Part shown: positions 6,798 to 15,892 of the stretch, piece after piece
How the letters are laid out: each line of letters begins with the position of its first letter
Numbering within the stretch: the first letter of the stretch is position 1
DNA from: Bacteroidales bacterium
GTDB lineage: Bacteria > Bacteroidota > Bacteroidia > Bacteroidales > UBA12077
DNA: 26,595 nucleotides
Direction of reading: 5' to 3'
Assembly (NCBI GenBank): GCA_030156305.1
Contig: JASGMZ010000014.1
Span: 1 to 26,595, forward strand
The notes under the pieces: model-generated
What the model saw: only the letters and a program-made list of their open reading frames with translations
Databases searched by the model: none
What the model was told of the DNA's origin: nothing
Program-made: the position numbers and the translations under genes

Positions 6798-7496
6798 TTA
6801 TTCCCAATCGTCTGTCAAGATATTTTCTTCTGGTACACCATTATCAACTAACCTCTTTTTAAAAGATTTAATCATTACTGGAGGACCTGAAATAAAATAG
6901 TTTGATTCAATTTTGTTCTCACTAATTATTTGATCAATATCAAGCAAACCATTCAAGTCTTGATAGAAAATTTTTATATTGTTGGAATGAGTAAAACCTT
7001 CTTCTGATTGTATTGCTTTCAGTTCGTTTTCATAAATGTTATATGCTTTATTCCTAAAACCCAAATAAATTTTTGGATTAGAATACTCTTTAAATGAAGC
7101 GTTATTGAATAATGAAAGAAATGGTGTTATGCCTGTCCCACCTGCAATAAAGACTGCGTTCTCTTTGTTGTGTGACCGCTGAAATAAGTCTCCGTATGGA
7201 AGCTTTAACCAAACTTCTGACCCAACCTTTAGCGATTCTTTCATTTGCCGCGTAAACTCACCTTTTACAGCATAAGTAATTCTAATCGAATCTTCAATAG
7301 GATTACTTTGCATCGAAAAACAACGTGATTCAGGCCATTGTCCAATACCGTCATAATCATTATCAAGCGCTAAGTGAAGAAACTGGCCAGGATGATATTT
7401 GAATGAACGAGATAGTGACACAAATTCTACTGTATAGATCCCTTCAAAGGGATTATTTATAGATTTAACTAACGATTTGTATTTTTTTGCCAACAT
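6798..7496 (-). CDS. FAD/NAD(P)H ferredoxin-reductase-like partner of RfbH (RfbI/AscD counterpart lacking ferredoxin domain)
   Basis: By position it is the reductase (E3) that feeds electrons to RfbH for C-3 deoxygenation. From the ATG at 7496 it has 232 residues (a TTG three codons earlier is possible). The FAD-binding RxxS motif is RCFS (58-61), the pyridine-nucleotide loop is GGTGITPF (119-126), and SGPPVM (203-208) with the acidic tail complete an FNR-type module. Known E3 proteins are about 330 residues and begin with a plant-type [2Fe-2S] ferredoxin domain. This protein has only one cysteine (Cys59) and no room for such a cluster. The electron path therefore either goes directly to RfbH or uses a separate ferredoxin. 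The fold is clear; the role is inferred from context. Confidence 0.85.
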   Translation of the reverse strand: MLAKKYKSLVKSINNPFEGIYTVEFVSLSRSFKYHPGQFLHLALDNDYDGIGQWPESRCFSMQSNPIEDSIRITYAVKGEFTRQMKESLKVGSEVWLKLPYGDLFQRSHNKENAVFIAGGTGITPFLSLFNNASFKEYSNPKIYLGFRNKAYNIYENELKAIQSEEGFTHSNNIKIFYQDLNGLLDIDQIISENKIESNYFISGPPVMIKSFKKRLVDNGVPEENILTDDWE

Positions 7497-7510
7497 CGAT
7501 AACAATGTAA

Positions 7511-8830
7511 TTATTTTACAATACTTTTTACAAAAGAATCAATCAGTTGTTCTGCATAGATGAACATTTCTTTTGTTAGTCCCGGATAGGTACCCAAAAA
7601 GAATGTATTGTTCATGATATAATCTGTATTATTAAGATGCTCTGATATTCGCCATTCTCTATTTATGAAACCAGGTTGCTTGGTCATATTACCGGCAAAC
7701 AGATTACGGGTTTCAATTAAATTACTATTTAGAAAGCCTGTTAAATCATCTCGTTTAAATGGAGCATTCTCTTTTACGGTTATGATAAATGCAAACCAGG
7801 CTGGATCTGATCCCTCAGTTGCCTCAGGTAATATGAAATATTCGGAATATTTTTCAAATATGCGATACCATTCGTTAAAGTTTTCTTTCCTTTTCACGCA
7901 AAAATGGGGAAGCTTATCAATCTGAGCTGTGCCAATTGCTGCTTGTATATCGGTCATCTTTAGGTTGAACCCGATTTCAGAATAGACATATTTATGATCG
8001 AAACCGAACGGTAAATTACCAAATTGTTGTGAAAAACGCTTCCCACAAGTATTATTTTCTCCACCAGCGCAATAGCAATCACGACCCCAATCCCTGAATG
8101 CACGAACAAGTTGAGCTAATTGTGGATCATTTGTGCATATTGCTCCACCCTCACCAGTCGTAATATGGTGAGCCGGGTAAAATGAAATTGTTGATAAATG
8201 TGCAAAACTTCCTGTTTTCTTTCCTTTGTACTCACTCCCAAAAGCATCGCAGTTATCTTCTATCACCCACAAATCATACTTTCTTGCGAGATCCATGACT
8301 GCATCAATATTGAAAGGATTACCCAAAGTATGTGCAATAAAAATACAACGGGTTTTATCTGTTATTGCCCTCCGCATCATATCCACATCTATGTTATAAG
8401 TTGGAATATGAACATCGATAAAAACAGGTATTAAACCATATTGAATGATTGGTGTGACAGTAGCCGGGAAACCAGCTGCAACAGAAATAACTTCATCACC
8501 CACTTTTAATCGTTTTTCTCCTAATTTCTCAGAAGTTAATGCAGAAAATGCTAGTAGGTTAGCTGAGGATCCTGAATTCGTTAGTAGTACATGCTCAACA
8601 TCCAGAAAATCTGCAATCTTTTCCGAAAATTCTTCTGAAAAACGCCCTTCCGTTAACCAAAAGTCAAGAGAAGCTTCAACCGCGTTAGACAGTTCTTTCT
8701 CATCAAAAACCCTACCGGCATAATTTATACGTGTTTTACCAGGAACAAAACTAGATTGACCAAATCGAGCCTGATAATATTCAATTGTTTTTGTTATAAT
8801 TTCGTTGCGAAGTATTTTATAATCTGTCAT
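7511..8830 (-). CDS. rfbH: CDP-4-keto-6-deoxy-D-glucose 3-dehydrase (E1)
   Basis: This enzyme removes the C-3 hydroxyl of CDP-4-keto-6-deoxyglucose using pyridoxamine phosphate and a [2Fe-2S] cluster. It has 439 residues, close to the usual 437. The fold is that of sugar aminotransferases, but the PLP lysine is replaced by histidine in SFYPAHHITTGEGG (His221/His222), the hallmark of E1. Cys194 (EDNCDAFGS), Cys252 and Cys254 (RDCYC) and Cys262 (NTCGKRF) correspond, with an offset of one, to the four cluster ligands described for the Yersinia enzyme. FGFDHKYVYSEIGFNLKMTD (275-294) is also typical. It lies 26 bases downstream of rfbG and 14 bases before the reductase gene. It appears intact and functional. 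Confidence 0.96.
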   Translation of the reverse strand: MTDYKILRNEIITKTIEYYQARFGQSSFVPGKTRINYAGRVFDEKELSNAVEASLDFWLTEGRFSEEFSEKIADFLDVEHVLLTNSGSSANLLAFSALTSEKLGEKRLKVGDEVISVAAGFPATVTPIIQYGLIPVFIDVHIPTYNIDVDMMRRAITDKTRCIFIAHTLGNPFNIDAVMDLARKYDLWVIEDNCDAFGSEYKGKKTGSFAHLSTISFYPAHHITTGEGGAICTNDPQLAQLVRAFRDWGRDCYCAGGENNTCGKRFSQQFGNLPFGFDHKYVYSEIGFNLKMTDIQAAIGTAQIDKLPHFCVKRKENFNEWYRIFEKYSEYFILPEATEGSDPAWFAFIITVKENAPFKRDDLTGFLNSNLIETRNLFAGNMTKQPGFINREWRISEHLNNTDYIMNNTFFLGTYPGLTKEMFIYAEQLIDSFVKSIVK

Positions 8831-8856
8831 AATAAAACGTTTTTTTTTACGAAAAG

Positions 8857-9936
8857 TTACAGTGAAGAATCAAAGTATTGATAAATTTGTCTTATTGTCA
8901 CCTCTCTTATATTATCTTTATTAATATATGCTATATTCCACTCAACAATGCTATTTATAGCGGTTTGAATATCCCATCTTGGTTCCCAACTTAATTCTGC
9001 CCTGGCTTTAGAACAATCGAGTTTCAGGTAATTTGCTTCATGCGGTTGTGGATTTGTATCAATCTCGAATGATGCACCATCCCCCCATATCTCGCATATA
9101 GTTTTTGTAATCCACGCTACATTTCTTGCATCATGATCATCCGGTCCGAAATTCCAGGCTTGTGCATATTTAGGACCTTCAGTATAAAGCAATTCTGCTA
9201 ATCTCAGATAACCACTTAAAGGTTCTAAAACATGCTGCCAAGGACGAATTGAATATGGACTGCGGATTCTTACCTTTTCTCCATTAGTGATTGCTCTGAT
9301 AAAATCAGGAATAAGCCTGTCCTCGGCCCAATCACCTCCACCAATCACGTTACCGGCTCTGGCCGTTGCAACTGCAACACCATGATTCTCGTATTCTTTT
9401 GGATTAAAGTAGGAATTTCGATAAGCAGAAGTTACGAGCTCAGAACAGCCTTTGCTATTTGAATAGGGATCATAACCACCCATTGGTTCATTTTCCCTGT
9501 AACCCCAGTGCCATTCTTTGTTCTCATAGCATTTATCTGTAGTCACATTTACGATTGATTTAACAGAAGAGGTTTTTCTACAGGCTTCCAGCAGATGCAC
9601 AGTTCCCATTACATTCGTAGAATATGTTTCTACAGGAATTTTATAAGATTCTCTTACTAATGGTTGTGCAGCCATATGAAAAACAATTTCTGGCTGTACT
9701 TCCTGAATAACTCTCGTCAAATAATCTAAATTACGTACATCACCAATGTATGAAGTAATCAATTCCTCGATATTGGCTTCTTTGAATAAACTTGGGGATG
9801 TGGGTGGATCTAATGCGAAACCATATACATCGGCACCCAACTCATTTAACAAAAGACATAGCCAAGAACCTTTAAAACCGGTATGTCCCGTAACAAATAC
9901 TTTTTTGCCTTTATAGATATTATTGAAAAGATTCAT
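8857..9936 (-). CDS. rfbG: CDP-glucose 4,6-dehydratase
   Basis: It makes CDP-4-keto-6-deoxy-D-glucose from CDP-glucose, the second step to 3,6-dideoxyhexoses. The 359-residue extended SDR has the family-specific glycine motif VTGHTGFKGSWL (15-26), HMAAQPLVRESY (87-98), VTTDKCYENKEW (131-142) and YDPYSNSKGCSE with catalytic Tyr158/Lys162. The RAGNVIGGGDWAEDRLIPDF block is characteristic of this enzyme rather than of dTDP-glucose dehydratase. Start is ATG. It is 41 bases after rfbF and 26 before rfbH, matching the compact order found in Salmonella and Yersinia rfb/ddh clusters. Confidence 0.96.
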   Translation of the reverse strand: MNLFNNIYKGKKVFVTGHTGFKGSWLCLLLNELGADVYGFALDPPTSPSLFKEANIEELITSYIGDVRNLDYLTRVIQEVQPEIVFHMAAQPLVRESYKIPVETYSTNVMGTVHLLEACRKTSSVKSIVNVTTDKCYENKEWHWGYRENEPMGGYDPYSNSKGCSELVTSAYRNSYFNPKEYENHGVAVATARAGNVIGGGDWAEDRLIPDFIRAITNGEKVRIRSPYSIRPWQHVLEPLSGYLRLAELLYTEGPKYAQAWNFGPDDHDARNVAWITKTICEIWGDGASFEIDTNPQPHEANYLKLDCSKARAELSWEPRWDIQTAINSIVEWNIAYINKDNIREVTIRQIYQYFDSSL

Positions 9937-9977
9937 ATTGTAAACTTTAATTCAATTGATAAAAAAAGACACTCGTT

Positions 9978-10751
9978 CTACCATTTAACCCAGGGTGCTG
10001 TGCCCTGCTCTATCATTTCTTCAAGTTGGTTTTTATCCCTCAGTGTATCCATAGGTTTCCAGAAACCTTTGTGTTTATAAGTAAACAATTGACCATCACT
10101 TGCCAATTTTTCAAGAGGTGATCGCTCAAATATTGTTTCATCACCGTCAGTTATATAATTAAATACTTCAGGTTGACAGACAAAAAAACCGGCGTTAATC
10201 CAACTACCATCCCCTTTTGGTTTTTCCTGGAATGAAGTAACTCTGTTTTCGTTGGTGATCTGCAAAGAACCAAAACGTCCTTCAGGCTGTACGGCTGTCA
10301 TCGTAATTGCTTTACCATGATTCCGATGGAAATCAATCAATTGAGTAATATTTACATCAGAGACACCATCTCCATAAGTTAGCATAAAGGGTTCATTTCC
10401 GACATATTTTTGTACTCTTTTTATTCGTCCTCCTGTCATTGTATCCATACCGGTATCCACCAATGTAACTTTCCATGGTTCGGCATGATTCGCATGATGA
10501 GTAATGCTGTTTGTCGACATATCAATAGTCATATCTGACATGTGTCGGTAGTAATTGGCAAAATATTCTTTTATCATGTAACCTTTGTAACCACAAAGTA
10601 TAATAAATTCGTTAAAGCCATAATGAGAATATATTTTCATGATATGCCACAGAATCGGTTTTCCGCCAATTTCTACCATTGGTTTAGGTTTTAGAACTGT
10701 TTCTTCTGATAACCGTGATCCTAATCCACCAGCAAGAATTAATACTTTCAT
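9978..10751 (-). CDS. rfbF: Glucose-1-phosphate cytidylyltransferase
   Basis: It activates glucose-1-phosphate with CTP to give CDP-glucose, committing carbon to the dideoxyhexose route. From the ATG at 10751 the protein is 257 residues, the usual length. It opens with MKVLILAGGLGSRLSEET (nucleotide loop, 1-18) and KPKPMVEIGGKPILWHIMK (21-39). It contains TYGDGVSD (catalytic Asp), FGSLQI, SFQEKPKGDGSWINAGFFV as its sugar-binding part, and ends FWKPMDTLRDK. I chose this ATG over a TTG three codons upstream because it matches the family N-terminus. The gene begins five bases after the stop of the upstream GT2. Confidence 0.95.
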   Translation of the reverse strand: MKVLILAGGLGSRLSEETVLKPKPMVEIGGKPILWHIMKIYSHYGFNEFIILCGYKGYMIKEYFANYYRHMSDMTIDMSTNSITHHANHAEPWKVTLVDTGMDTMTGGRIKRVQKYVGNEPFMLTYGDGVSDVNITQLIDFHRNHGKAITMTAVQPEGRFGSLQITNENRVTSFQEKPKGDGSWINAGFFVCQPEVFNYITDGDETIFERSPLEKLASDGQLFTYKHKGFWKPMDTLRDKNQLEEMIEQGTAPWVKW

Positions 10752-10756
10752 TTGAA

Positions 10757-11656
10757 TCAATTTAATATTTTATTTTTCAACCTAGCATAACAAGAAAACA
10801 CCTTTCGAGCGTCTCTTATTATATCTTTATTTTTTATGATATTGTGATCAAAGTTAAAAAATACTTTCTCACCATTATCTATTGTAGTAGAAAAACGATT
10901 TCCTTTTTTTGTATGAGTTGCATTAGCTCCAAATCCAATATTTTGAATTTTAGATTTTGAAGGAAAAACAGTAACTTGGTTTTTTTTAAATTGATCATAA
11001 CACCATCTAATAGCCCATGAGTCAATTCTGCCCTTCATTTGACTATCTAACATTTGAGGCAAATCACTTCCGCCTTGCATAAATTTAATTTTTTGTATAA
11101 TGCTTTTCTTTAACTTATTATAGTCTTTTACTTCCCAATCAATAGTTGACCATTTATTTTCCCAAGTGCCCCATCCCCATGAATAAGGTCTATTTCCAAA
11201 ATAATAGTCCTTGCAATAATTTCTTAATGATTTAAGATCTAAAGTATAACCAGAAACAGAATGAATTTTAGGATTATGCTCATAAAAAACAAGAGCTTGA
11301 TTCATAAAATTCAAAAAGTTGGGTGATGTAATTAAATCGTCTTCCAATACAATTATTTTTCCATATTGCTCAATTATTTGCGTAACGCCTGAAATGATAG
11401 AATTGGCTAAGCCTTTATTTGTGGGTGATTCATAAATAGTAACTGATTTAAAGCCATCAATAGTTTTTAAATAATTTCGAACATCATTTACCTTTTGAGC
11501 GCCATTGCTATCTTTTGACCCATCCGAAAAAATAAACAATTCACTTTCAGATGCGAGATAATTTTGCTTTAAAGCCTCTACTGTTTGCTGAGTTTCGGAA
11601 AGGCGGTTGTAAGTGAATAAGCAAATGGGTGCGAGTTTATTTTGATATTCTTCCAT
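10757..11656 (-). CDS. GT2-like glycosyltransferase (HlpA-like type)
   Basis: This 299-residue GT-A protein has PICLFTYNR (10-18), FIFSDGS (41-47), an asparagine-rich NKGLANSI segment (80-87), the metal-binding LEDD (104-107) and a WGWGTW motif (160-165). The combination is seen in transferases often annotated as hemolytic protein HlpA-like in sugar clusters. It should add one sugar to the growing repeat unit at the cytoplasmic membrane face. It has no membrane helix. Its ATG lies 20 bases inside the end of the preceding GT2 gene, which suggests coupled translation. The donor is unknown. The nearby CDP-sugar genes do not by themselves assign it. Confidence 0.88.
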   Translation of the reverse strand: MEEYQNKLAPICLFTYNRLSETQQTVEALKQNYLASESELFIFSDGSKDSNGAQKVNDVRNYLKTIDGFKSVTIYESPTNKGLANSIISGVTQIIEQYGKIIVLEDDLITSPNFLNFMNQALVFYEHNPKIHSVSGYTLDLKSLRNYCKDYYFGNRPYSWGWGTWENKWSTIDWEVKDYNKLKKSIIQKIKFMQGGSDLPQMLDSQMKGRIDSWAIRWCYDQFKKNQVTVFPSKSKIQNIGFGANATHTKKGNRFSTTIDNGEKVFFNFDHNIIKNKDIIRDARKVFSCYARLKNKILN

Positions 11657-12479
11657 AAAGTGAAGGGATAATTGTTTTTAAATAGGCTTTTAAGGCAAAA
11701 ATTATCCATTTATTACCCCAAAATTTTTTACGGTATTTATTATACTCTTTTATGTTGAGTCCTTTAGGGGAATGGAGTAATTGCCAACGTTTTTTTAATG
11801 AATTTTTGGGATTAAACCACCCCGGGACTCCTAGATTAGGCGAACAGGTTGCTATGTAATGCTTGGAGGCATAACATTTAAATCCTGACTGAATCGCACG
11901 CAGTCCATAATCGTTATCTCCCAAAGTATGAGTATAATCGTTTGATAACATGCCAATTTGTTTAAAAATAACTTTTGGTACTAATACTAAATTTCCATTG
12001 ATGTATTTACTTTCCTGTAACTGTCCGTTTGGTAAAATCAGACCAGTATCATTTCTACCACCATACGAAAATTCATTTTTTCCCACATCAGACCTGCATG
12101 TCCCAACTATAATTGCAGGTTTATTATCTATTTTAAATGCTTCGTTATAGTTTTCAATTAGCTCTGTTAATGCGTTTTTGTCAATGATGGTATCATCATT
12201 TAACCATAAATAAAAATCGTACTCTGCAGTCTTAGCCGCTGTTTCCCATGCCAAATGCATCCCTTGGTTCCAATACAAATTTCCATCTCCTTCTATAACA
12301 TGTACAGCCGAATACTGCATTCTGACAGTATCACCTGTACCATCCGCGCTGCCATCATCCACCAAGAAAACTTCTAAGCTATATCCTTCGGGAACCGTAC
12401 AAGCATACAAAGCCTGTAAACATTTTAATGTTGTTACTCTGCGATTGTGACATGTAATTAGAACTGCTAATTGTTTCAT
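11637..12479 (-). CDS. GT2 glycosyltransferase, rhamnosyltransferase-like
   Basis: A 280-residue GT-A transferase with LAVLITCHNR (4-13), LVDDGSADGTGDT (39-51), GNLYWNQGMHLAWE (66-79), the metal-binding LNDD (93-96) and a GDNDYGLRA motif near residue 190, the usual acidic catalytic region. The NLYWNQGMH block and the downstream YINGNLVLVPK are typical of WbbL/RfbF-type transferases, many of which use dTDP-rhamnose. That would connect it to the rml genes, but those look incomplete here. It overlaps the following GT2 gene by 20 bases and starts 44 bases after wzy. Confidence 0.88.
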   Translation of the reverse strand: MKQLAVLITCHNRRVTTLKCLQALYACTVPEGYSLEVFLVDDGSADGTGDTVRMQYSAVHVIEGDGNLYWNQGMHLAWETAAKTAEYDFYLWLNDDTIIDKNALTELIENYNEAFKIDNKPAIIVGTCRSDVGKNEFSYGGRNDTGLILPNGQLQESKYINGNLVLVPKVIFKQIGMLSNDYTHTLGDNDYGLRAIQSGFKCYASKHYIATCSPNLGVPGWFNPKNSLKKRWQLLHSPKGLNIKEYNKYRKKFWGNKWIIFALKAYLKTIIPSLYGRISK

Positions 12480-12523
12480 TGAATTCTACATCAGTTAAAT
12501 ATTTAAATGTAAAAAAGAGATGT

Positions 12524-13870
12524 TTATCCATTATAATCTAAATCACTTGATATCTCCGATTGTGAATTTTTTATCACATACGGTGGCAGTCTACGCCTCC
12601 TATAACGCACATTAAAAATACCACGTACCCACACTTTTACTTGTTGATTGGTCATTTGCCTGAATTGAGTTGAGAAACAAAGTCCAATCATCACCCAAAT
12701 CATAAAATAATTCATCGTAAAATTGGTAAAATTCTCCACCCAGGAATATACCCAGTGAAACGCTATATACAATCCTAGAATTTTGGCAAATATGTTATTG
12801 CCAGACTTATAAATGGCTGTATAAGATGCTCGGAAGAAAACAAAAAAATAAAGAATCACACCAACAATGCCTGTCCAGGTAAAAATATTCGATATGCCCA
12901 CTTCATTCGCCAAACGTTCACCTCGCTTGTTTAAATCTGTTTCAGCAAATGCAGAGCTAATTGTACCCCTTGCCGGACTGCGCCCTATTAACCAACTATT
13001 GTAATAAGAGGCCGTTTGTAGTGCGTCTCTATAAATAAATGTTCTCGAATCTGAAAGTAAAGACTGTTCTGATACTCCTCCTTTCTCGTTTTTATCTGTT
13101 TTTACGGAATAATCACCAGATATATAATTTTGAAAATCAAATACATTAAAGTTACTAAAAACGCCTAAAAATAAAAATATAATTGGTGCTGCAAAAAGTA
13201 CATACATAAGCGCTTTAATAAAATGCAAAGAGATAAACCTTCGAAAGTAATAAATATTTGATAGTAAAATAGCAACCGAAAAACGTATTACATTACTACG
13301 GACAGCCAACCCTATAATTATGGTAATTATTGCTATGGCGGCAATGCTTACTTTCCACTTAAATTCTAAAGTAGATAAAAATAATAATATTAATGTAATT
13401 GGGACTAAATAAAATCCTAAATCTGCATGTATGGATAATGGAAAAATCAATATAAATAAAGGAAGCGCGTATTTAATGTAGTATTTCATTATGTTCTGGG
13501 TATATTCGAGGCTTACTGCCGAATAAACCGCCAGTGGCAACAGTAATGCCATTGCATTACTTACCAACCCTTTCCAGTCCCAATAAGTATGAGCAATAAA
13601 TAAACCCCGAACAATATTAAACATCATCCACCAAAGGAATACGTTTACGGTTATTATTCCCCGTGCCGCATCAGTTTTTTTAAAGAAATATTTTTTCCAC
13701 ACCCAAAGTTGGTACAATATAAAGGTAGAAATTAGCCACCAGAATGTAGTGTTATAAATAAAATCCAAAATAAACGAATTTGAAAATGGTAATATAGAAT
13801 ATATTGATAATGCAGTTACCCAAAAACCAATATTTTTTAACTGTTTCGCCCTAAAAGTATTGCTACTCAT
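12524..13870 (-). CDS. wzy: O-antigen/capsule polymerase Wzy
   Basis: A 448-residue, very hydrophobic protein with about 10-11 predicted membrane helices, beginning near residue 15 and ending near 405, and a basic cytoplasmic tail with an RRRR stretch. A large extracytoplasmic loop (about residues 240-320) contains SLLSDSRTFIYRDAL and GRSPARGT, resembling the loop with catalytic arginines in Wzy polymerases. Wzy proteins are so divergent that assignment rests on topology, the loop, and position among transferases with a Wzx in the same operon. It would join lipid-linked repeat units in the periplasm. Start is ATG, 18 bases after the GT4 gene. Confidence 0.82.
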   Translation of the reverse strand: MSSNTFRAKQLKNIGFWVTALSIYSILPFSNSFILDFIYNTTFWWLISTFILYQLWVWKKYFFKKTDAARGIITVNVFLWWMMFNIVRGLFIAHTYWDWKGLVSNAMALLLPLAVYSAVSLEYTQNIMKYYIKYALPLFILIFPLSIHADLGFYLVPITLILLFLSTLEFKWKVSIAAIAIITIIIGLAVRSNVIRFSVAILLSNIYYFRRFISLHFIKALMYVLFAAPIIFLFLGVFSNFNVFDFQNYISGDYSVKTDKNEKGGVSEQSLLSDSRTFIYRDALQTASYYNSWLIGRSPARGTISSAFAETDLNKRGERLANEVGISNIFTWTGIVGVILYFFVFFRASYTAIYKSGNNIFAKILGLYIAFHWVYSWVENFTNFTMNYFMIWVMIGLCFSTQFRQMTNQQVKVWVRGIFNVRYRRRRLPPYVIKNSQSEISSDLDYNG

Positions 13871-13888
13871 TGCATATTTTTTATAAGT

Positions 13889-15001
13889 TTATTTTGATGA
13901 ATATAAATTAAATATTCGTCTTGCGTTTTCCAACATATTGTATTTTTCATTTACAAACCTAAATCCGTTTTCACTTAATTTGTTTCTTTTTTCTAAGTCT
14001 TTGTATAGTGAAATAACACTTTTTGCTAAAACAAGGTAATCTTCAGCAATAATAATACTTGTTTCTACTTCGTTGTTAAAATCTCTCAAACCAGGTACAT
14101 TATATAAAATTGCTGGTATTTTACAGGCCAAAGCTTCGATTGTAGAAATAGGTATCCCTTCATAACGACTGGTCATTAGATAAATATCGGAAGCAATTAA
14201 ATAGCTACGCACATCAGTTTGATTACCGTTAAAGCGAATATACGGACTGACATTGAGTTTGTTAGCCAACTGAATTTCATCTGCTTCCAATTTGCCGGTA
14301 CCTAAATGCAAGTAGATTAGATTTGGAATTTGCTTCCGTATTTCGGGAATTGCACGTATTATTTCAGAATGCCGTTTTACAGGACTGCAACCTCCCACCG
14401 AAACAATAACAAATGCATCTTGCGGGATATTTAATTTCATTCTTATTTCACACTTTTCATTTTCTTTTGCAGGTGTAAAAACTAAGCTATTGTACCAGTT
14501 GTAAATCTTGGTAGTCCTATTATGATAGAGTTCCAATTCATGTGTGAATACCGAGTCGCTAATGGTTTGAAACTTACATCCAAATAAATATTTTGCCGTC
14601 CAGCGCAACCAAAGATGATAAGGATAACTATAGAAATGAGTTGGAAAGACACTATGGAAAGTATAAACAGATCGGATGCCTGCTACCCAAGCACAAAATG
14701 CCATCATCCAATAAGTTCCATGACTGTGGTTATGGACTACCTGATATTTTTCAGCTTTCAACATCCGAATAAATCGAACCGCAAATAGCAATCTTTTCCA
14801 TAATTTTGATACCGGTGGATATGGAATATGTTTCACGGCATACCCTGCTTTTTCGAAATAAGGGGCATACTCACCAAGTTGATCAGCTGTGGCTACTACC
14901 GTAAGCTCACATCCTTTTTCCTGAAATAAAGGCGATGCACCTACGTACATAATTTCAGCACCTGAAAACTTTAACGAATGGAGTATATGAATGACTTTCA
15001 C
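13889..15001 (-). CDS. GT4 glycosyltransferase
   Basis: This 370-residue GT-B retaining transferase begins MKVIHILHSLKFSGAE (1-16), the acceptor-domain glycine loop. It continues with VVHNHSHGTYWMM (88-100) and SVGGCSPVKRHSEIIRA (201-217). It ends with the donor-side EX7E motif, EGIPISTIE with Glu281 and Glu289. Length and domains are standard. The start is GTG at 14999-15001, chosen because it gives the canonical N-terminus. It lies eight bases after the stop of the broken methyltransferase. It should add a hexose or deoxyhexose to the lipid-linked unit. The donor is not readable from sequence. Confidence 0.92.
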   Translation of the reverse strand: MKVIHILHSLKFSGAEIMYVGASPLFQEKGCELTVVATADQLGEYAPYFEKAGYAVKHIPYPPVSKLWKRLLFAVRFIRMLKAEKYQVVHNHSHGTYWMMAFCAWVAGIRSVYTFHSVFPTHFYSYPYHLWLRWTAKYLFGCKFQTISDSVFTHELELYHNRTTKIYNWYNSLVFTPAKENEKCEIRMKLNIPQDAFVIVSVGGCSPVKRHSEIIRAIPEIRKQIPNLIYLHLGTGKLEADEIQLANKLNVSPYIRFNGNQTDVRSYLIASDIYLMTSRYEGIPISTIEALACKIPAILYNVPGLRDFNNEVETSIIIAEDYLVLAKSVISLYKDLEKRNKLSENGFRFVNEKYNMLENARRIFNLYSSK

Positions 15002-15009
15002 GGTATTAG

Positions 15010-15886
15010 TTATTTCTTTTTCCCAATAAAATAAATGTCATCTGAAAAATGGGATTCATCTGCGTAAAAGTTTGAACTAGTTTGAATTCTTTTATAAATC
15101 AGATAAAAGTTATTTTCTAAAAATGATAAAACTACATTTTCTTCTACTTTTAATGGATGAGCAGCATCATAAGTATTATCTACAGCATCCTTTATATCGT
15201 TATTTTTTATTAGTTTATCTTCGAAAATAAAGTATGATCCTTTATTTGTTATTTTTAATATTTTATCAAACAGTTCTTCAACATCAAAACAATGTTCTAT
15301 TACATTAATCATTACTACTAAGTCATAACTTTCAGCTATGCTTATTTTTTCACCAGGTATATTGAGTAATTTCCTGACTTTTATTTTATGCGATAATATT
15401 TTAAGATATATTTTGAATAAGGAGGGGGCATATTTTCTGACGATTTTTCCGAGAATAGGTAAATATTCACTATATAATCTCTTTTCATTATATCTTACAT
15501 AGGGATGATTCAAATATTCAAATATCATAGGGTCTAAAAGTGTGATTGATTCAATGTTTGTTAGTTTTTTTTGATATAATTCTCAAATTTGTGAATGGAC
15601 CACAACCAATTTCCAATGCATTTCTAAATGATAAATTTTTAATTGATTTATAGTCATCAAATTGTTTTTGATGATAGTCATTTCGGTCGTTTTCGCTTTT
15701 AATACCTCTCACAAACCAATGATTTTTTTCGCATGCTTGAGCTTTTTGCCATCTCTCCAAGGACACTTTGTAAACTCCTTTTTTGTCATCTAAAAACTTT
15801 TTATCATTTTCTTTTTTTTGAGCATCAACTGCTTTATCACCTGTAAGAATATTGATTTTCTCGTCTATAAAAAAATTTGTTTTCAT
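15010..15886 (-). pseudogene. SAM-dependent methyltransferase, split by a one-base frameshift
   Basis: Two adjacent frames together form one class I methyltransferase of about 291 residues. The first (15886-15551, 111 codons) ends after NALEIGCGPFTNLRIISKK, which is motif I (Gly94, Gly96). The second (15528-15010) holds YDLVVMINVIEHCFDVEELF, the post-motif II acidic block. The break is in a run of eight A on the coding strand (15565-15572). Removing one A joins the frames as ISKKLTNIESITLLDP MIFEYLNHP, restoring the expected motif II. It probably methylates a sugar of the repeat unit. It may be a pseudogene, a phase-variable gene, or rescued by slippage. A sequencing error is also possible. 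An unusually good SD site precedes it. Confidence 0.85.
15565..15572. repeat. A8 homopolymer at the methyltransferase frameshift
   Basis: Eight consecutive T on the plus strand (A on the coding strand) lie exactly where the methyltransferase frame breaks. With seven A the gene would be open from start to end. Confidence 0.8.
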
Positions 15887-15892
15887 AATATT

